Assembly (NCBI GenBank): GCA_965267435.1
Contig: OZ253960.1
Span: forward strand, 5,890,001 to 5,954,000
Reading direction: 5' to 3'
DNA: 64,000 nt
Origin: JAWPMT01 sp965267435
GTDB taxonomy: Bacteria; Bacteroidota; Bacteroidia; Cytophagales; Cyclobacteriaceae
Part shown: in pieces, positions 61,525-64,000 of the stretch
How the letters are laid out: the number at the start of each line of letters is the position of its first letter
Position numbering within the stretch: position 1 is the first letter of the stretch
The notes under the pieces: generated by a model
Seen by the model: the letters and a program-made list of their open reading frames with translations, nothing else
What the model was told of the DNA's origin: nothing
The model's database searches: none
Made by a program: the position numbers and the translations under genes

Positions 61525-61992
61525 ATGCCTAACAAATTCAAAAAGAGTTCGAATACATCTCAGGATATCCCTACTGCGGCACTCCCAGATATCATCTTCA
61601 TGCTTCTCTTTTTCTTCATGGTGACTACCGTGTTGAGAGAGCAGGAGATTCTTGTGAAGCAGATCATCCCGAAAGCGACGCAGTTAACAAAGATTGAGCG
61701 AAAGTCATTGGTGAGCTACATCTACATAGGTGAGCCAAAGAACATCTCACTGTTTGGAGAGGAGCCACGTATACAAACGAATGATGTCTTCATCACGCAA
61801 GAAGACATTATCCAATTTGTAAATACTGAGAAAGACAAGCTCTCGGAAGTGGAGAGAGATCAGATCACAATGTCCATGAAAGTGGATGTGGATGTGAAGA
61901 TGGGTATTATCTCCGACGTGCAGCAAGAGTTGCGGAAGGCCAACGCCAGAAAGCTACTCTATAGCTCGTTGTTGAGAACTGACGATGAATAA
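61525..61992 (+). CDS. exbD: ExbD/TolR-family protein, copy 2
   Basis: 155 residues. Membrane segment 21-40 with Asp22 (AALPDIIFMLLFFFMVTTVL), then a short periplasmic domain SLVSYIYIGEPKNI, FVNTEKD. Two unequal ExbD copies in one operon are normal in Bacteroidota. No tonB gene is in this operon; the terminator follows. Confidence 0.9.
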   Translation: MPNKFKKSSNTSQDIPTAALPDIIFMLLFFFMVTTVLREQEILVKQIIPKATQLTKIERKSLVSYIYIGEPKNISLFGEEPRIQTNDVFITQEDIIQFVNTEKDKLSEVERDQITMSMKVDVDVKMGIISDVQQELRKANARKLLYSSLLRTDDE

Positions 61993-62017
61993 CTAACCTA
62001 CTTATCATATTCTGTGA

Positions 62018-62048
62018 AAGGCTGATATCTCGATATCGGCCTTTTTTT
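62018..62048 (+). terminator. Intrinsic terminator of exbB operon
   Basis: AAGGCTGATATC pairs with GATATCGGCCTT (one G-T pair), loop TC, then seven T. It marks the end of the exbB-exbD transcript. Confidence 0.88.
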
Positions 62049-62072
62049 ATTTCATTGGCTAACAATTGAGAA

Positions 62073-62792
62073 GTGTCCAATACAGATTACAACCATCGAG
62101 TGAAACCACTGTTGAAAATTGCAGCGGTTTGCTCCTTCCTCGGGGCGACGACTACGGCATTGTTGATATTTCTGCCTAATCCGGAGGCGGCGGATTTCGA
62201 AGCGCGGGTCCTCCTCTATCAAAATCCTCTGCACCTCTCTAAGCTGTGGATCCTTTTCATACATCCGCAAGTCAACTTTCTGGCGTCAGTCGGTATCGCT
62301 TTTCTGCTATTCAGAAAGTATTCGTGGCAAATAGTCATTGGTACGCTTTTTCTCCTACTTTGGGCCTTTACAGAGATGTCACAACAGGCGCTGCTTATCG
62401 ACGCCCTTAATCAGATGTGGAGACCAGGATATATGACCGCCGATGACGAGGCGGTGAAAGAGATGTTTCGGACGCTGATGACGGCGGCGGTGGGCATTTC
62501 GGATAGCAAGTACTTTCTCGTGGTTTACGGATTTGGGTTGGGCAGTTTCATTTATGGGCTAGCATTCGTACAGGAAGATGGGCTGCCCAAGTGGATTGGG
62601 ATATCACTGCTCTTCATCGGCACGCTGAGTCTTCTGTCCTTCGCCAGGTACTACCTCGGTGCCACATCATTGAATGGCGTCGTGAACTGGTGCTACGAAT
62701 GGGTCTACTCCTATTTGCAACCACTGGTGAGAGTGGCGATAGGTGTTTGGATCCTGCATGAGGCAGGTAGCCGCAAAGTGCTTACCGACTGA
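62073..62792 (+). CDS. Membrane protein, DUF4386-like
   Basis: 239 residues from GTG at 62073. Six membrane segments (about 12-32, 60-77, 83-102, 148-165, 172-190, 213-230). Pattern FLGATTTALLIFLP, HPQVNFLASVGIAFLL, SKYFLVVYGFGLGSFIYG and LGATSLNGVVNWCYEW suggests DUF4386 or a similar small membrane family. No function known. It lies behind the exbB terminator and before the exporter, 57 bases apart. Confidence 0.55.
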   Translation: MSNTDYNHRVKPLLKIAAVCSFLGATTTALLIFLPNPEAADFEARVLLYQNPLHLSKLWILFIHPQVNFLASVGIAFLLFRKYSWQIVIGTLFLLLWAFTEMSQQALLIDALNQMWRPGYMTADDEAVKEMFRTLMTAAVGISDSKYFLVVYGFGLGSFIYGLAFVQEDGLPKWIGISLLFIGTLSLLSFARYYLGATSLNGVVNWCYEWVYSYLQPLVRVAIGVWILHEAGSRKVLTD

Positions 62793-62849
62793 CATTCGGT
62801 TACGGTCGAGGCCACTTGTGCAGGTTATCTATTTCCTATACCGACCTAG

Positions 62850-64000
62850 ATGCCCTACATTGTCTGGAATTCACACAGACCTGCCATCTTGTCGACTGTT
62901 TCGCAACATCAATTTCCGCTTAATTGTGCCACCGGACGATGGACGCTCGCAGCCACCATCATTGCGTCGAGTATGGCCTTCATTGACGCCACGGCGCTCA
63001 ATGTCATCCTGCCATCACTGCAATCCGATCTGGGTGCCAGCGCCAGTGATCTTTTTTGGGTACTGAATAGCTACCTGCTCATGCTGGCGGCCCTGATTAT
63101 TGTCGGGGGAAGTTTGGGAGACAGCCTGGGTAGGGTGAAAGTCTTTCAAGGGGGTATCCTGGTTTTTACGATTGGCTCTCTGCTGTGCGGATTTGCACAG
63201 GACATCACGCAGTTGATCATTTACCGGTGCGTGCAGGGTGTGGGCGGCGCCTTCATGATCCCTGGATCGCTGGCCATCATATCGGCGACTTTCAAGAAGG
63301 AGGAAAAGGGCAAGGCGATTGGAAGTTGGTCATCAGCGACTACCATCGTTACGATTTCAGGCCCGGTCTTAGGAGGTGCTTTAGCCAGCATGGGCCTATG
63401 GAGGGCTATCTTCTTTATTAACGTACCTCTGGGGATTGCCTCTCTGATGGTACTGCAATGGAAGGTGCCTGAGAGTAAAGATCCCGAAGCACACAAGGTG
63501 GATTGGCTGGGGGCGCTACTGCTGACTTTAAGCTTGATGGCCTTGAATTTCGGCTTGCTCGAGATGCCAGAATGGACTTGGCGCCATCCCTATGTTTTTG
63601 GTTCATTGATTTTCGGTGTCGTCTTCTTTGCTGCTTTCTTGAGAGTGGAGTCAAAAAGGACATGGGCGATGGTTCCTCTGGGATTATTTCGTGATCGGAT
63701 ATTTTCCGGGATCAACCTCCTGACCTTCTTTCTGTATGCTGCTCTCGCAGGGGTGATGCTCTTCCTATCGCTCAATCTGATACAAATACAGGGTTTCACA
63801 GAACTAGAGGCGGGGCTGACGTTTCTGCCTTTTTCAGTGTTGATGGTTTTCCTTGCGCCAGTCGCTGGCAGATTAACTGACAAATACGGCGCCCGTCAGT
63901 TTCTAATAGTTGGCCCGACATTGGCAGGAATCGGTTTTCTCATGCTGGGAAACGTGGGGATGACAGGAGGTCCCAGGGACTATTGGACTACTTTCTTCCC
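62850..64000 (+). CDS. MFS transporter, DHA2 (EmrB/QacA) type, 3' end outside window
   Basis: 383 codons to the window edge, no stop reached. Start ATG at 62850 gives a 35-residue cytoplasmic N-terminus before the first membrane helix; later starts are possible. Drug/H+ antiporter motif C-like and A-like elements: SSMAFIDATALNVILPSLQSDL (motif D1), GGSLGDSLGRVKVFQGG (motif A), YRCVQGVGGAFMIPGSLAI (motif B), SGPVLGGALASMGLWRAIFFINVPLG (motif C). At least eleven of 14 helices are in the window. It exports a drug or metabolite by proton exchange. Confidence 0.9.
   Translation, partial: MPYIVWNSHRPAILSTVSQHQFPLNCATGRWTLAATIIASSMAFIDATALNVILPSLQSDLGASASDLFWVLNSYLLMLAALIIVGGSLGDSLGRVKVFQGGILVFTIGSLLCGFAQDITQLIIYRCVQGVGGAFMIPGSLAIISATFKKEEKGKAIGSWSSATTIVTISGPVLGGALASMGLWRAIFFINVPLGIASLMVLQWKVPESKDPEAHKVDWLGALLLTLSLMALNFGLLEMPEWTWRHPYVFGSLIFGVVFFAAFLRVESKRTWAMVPLGLFRDRIFSGINLLTFFLYAALAGVMLFLSLNLIQIQGFTELEAGLTFLPFSVLMVFLAPVAGRLTDKYGARQFLIVGPTLAGIGFLMLGNVGMTGGPRDYWTTFF

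Noticed and set aside
62743..63066. 107-residue plus frame over the DUF4386-like gene end and exporter start
   Set aside because: It is out of frame with the MFS motifs, which begin at 62850.
1..64000. CRISPR arrays, insertion sequences, prophage genes, restriction-modification or toxin-antitoxin pairs
   Set aside because: No regular spaced repeats, transposase, integrase (xerD is housekeeping), phage or toxin motif was seen.

Overview
The window is chromosomal DNA of a Bacteroidota bacterium, most likely a Cytophagales-type marine or soil member; genus cannot be told from the sequence. The evidence is PorT (a type IX secretion / gliding lineage protein), a UbiE-PorT gene pair, DUF5606, DUF2851 and DUF3179 proteins, a TonB receptor with a DUF5074-like surface lipoprotein, an ExbB-ExbD-ExbD operon, and promoter-like boxes of the Bacteroidota type (TAnnTTTG) instead of sigma-70 boxes. 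Genes are dense and mostly in short operons with ATGA or few-base overlaps. No CRISPR array, insertion sequence, prophage or plasmid function was seen.

1-12.4 kb: end of a TonB-dependent receptor with an overlapping beta-propeller lipoprotein (BtuB/BtuG-like arrangement); a membrane-anchored alpha/beta hydrolase; a minus-strand group with a VOC protein, a nitrilase, a tiny CxxC protein and a molybdopterin oxidoreductase; a thioesterase, a DUF72 protein, and an unusual membrane AraC-type regulator with a cysteine-rich extracytoplasmic head; a remnant of an FtsX-type permease; an alpha/beta hydrolase and a TolB-like propeller.

12.6-31.9 kb: two secreted proteins (one an FGE-fold protein without catalytic cysteines), an OmpR-type two-component pair, nucleoside phosphorylase, TrhO, NeuD-type acetyltransferase, a polytopic membrane protein, DUF2851, then core genes pyrF, lolA-like, ftsK, pyrD, xerD on the minus strand, and aroQ plus a class V aminotransferase on the plus strand. 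pyrF and pyrD serve pyrimidine synthesis; ftsK and xerD act together on the chromosome terminus.

32-45.7 kb: marC, rnhA, tRNA m6A methyltransferase; saccharopine dehydrogenase-like, SDR, porT and ubiE on the minus strand; engB, a lone receiver-domain protein, a 585-base stretch with only a small ORF and broken frames, DUF5606, NTF2-like protein, a tandem pair of membrane-anchored hydrolases, and a DUF3179/beta-barrel pair.

45.9-64 kb: a secreted subtilase, a secreted amidohydrolase, two lipoproteins, an Old Yellow Enzyme/dienoyl-CoA reductase, ruvC, then a long plus-strand run (flippase-like membrane protein, GT2 glycosyltransferase, an 83-residue protein, a GAF-SpoIIE phosphatase, polysaccharide deacetylase, TatD, asparaginase), a tRNA-Ser(GGA), the ExbB/ExbD proton-channel operon, a membrane protein, and an MFS exporter cut by the window end.

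Most of the window is ordinary housekeeping. The most unusual items are the metal-head/7TM/AraC protein, the broken-frame stretch near 39.6-40 kb, the GC-rich intergenic block near 47.6 kb, and the flippase-GT2-phosphatase-deacetylase run.
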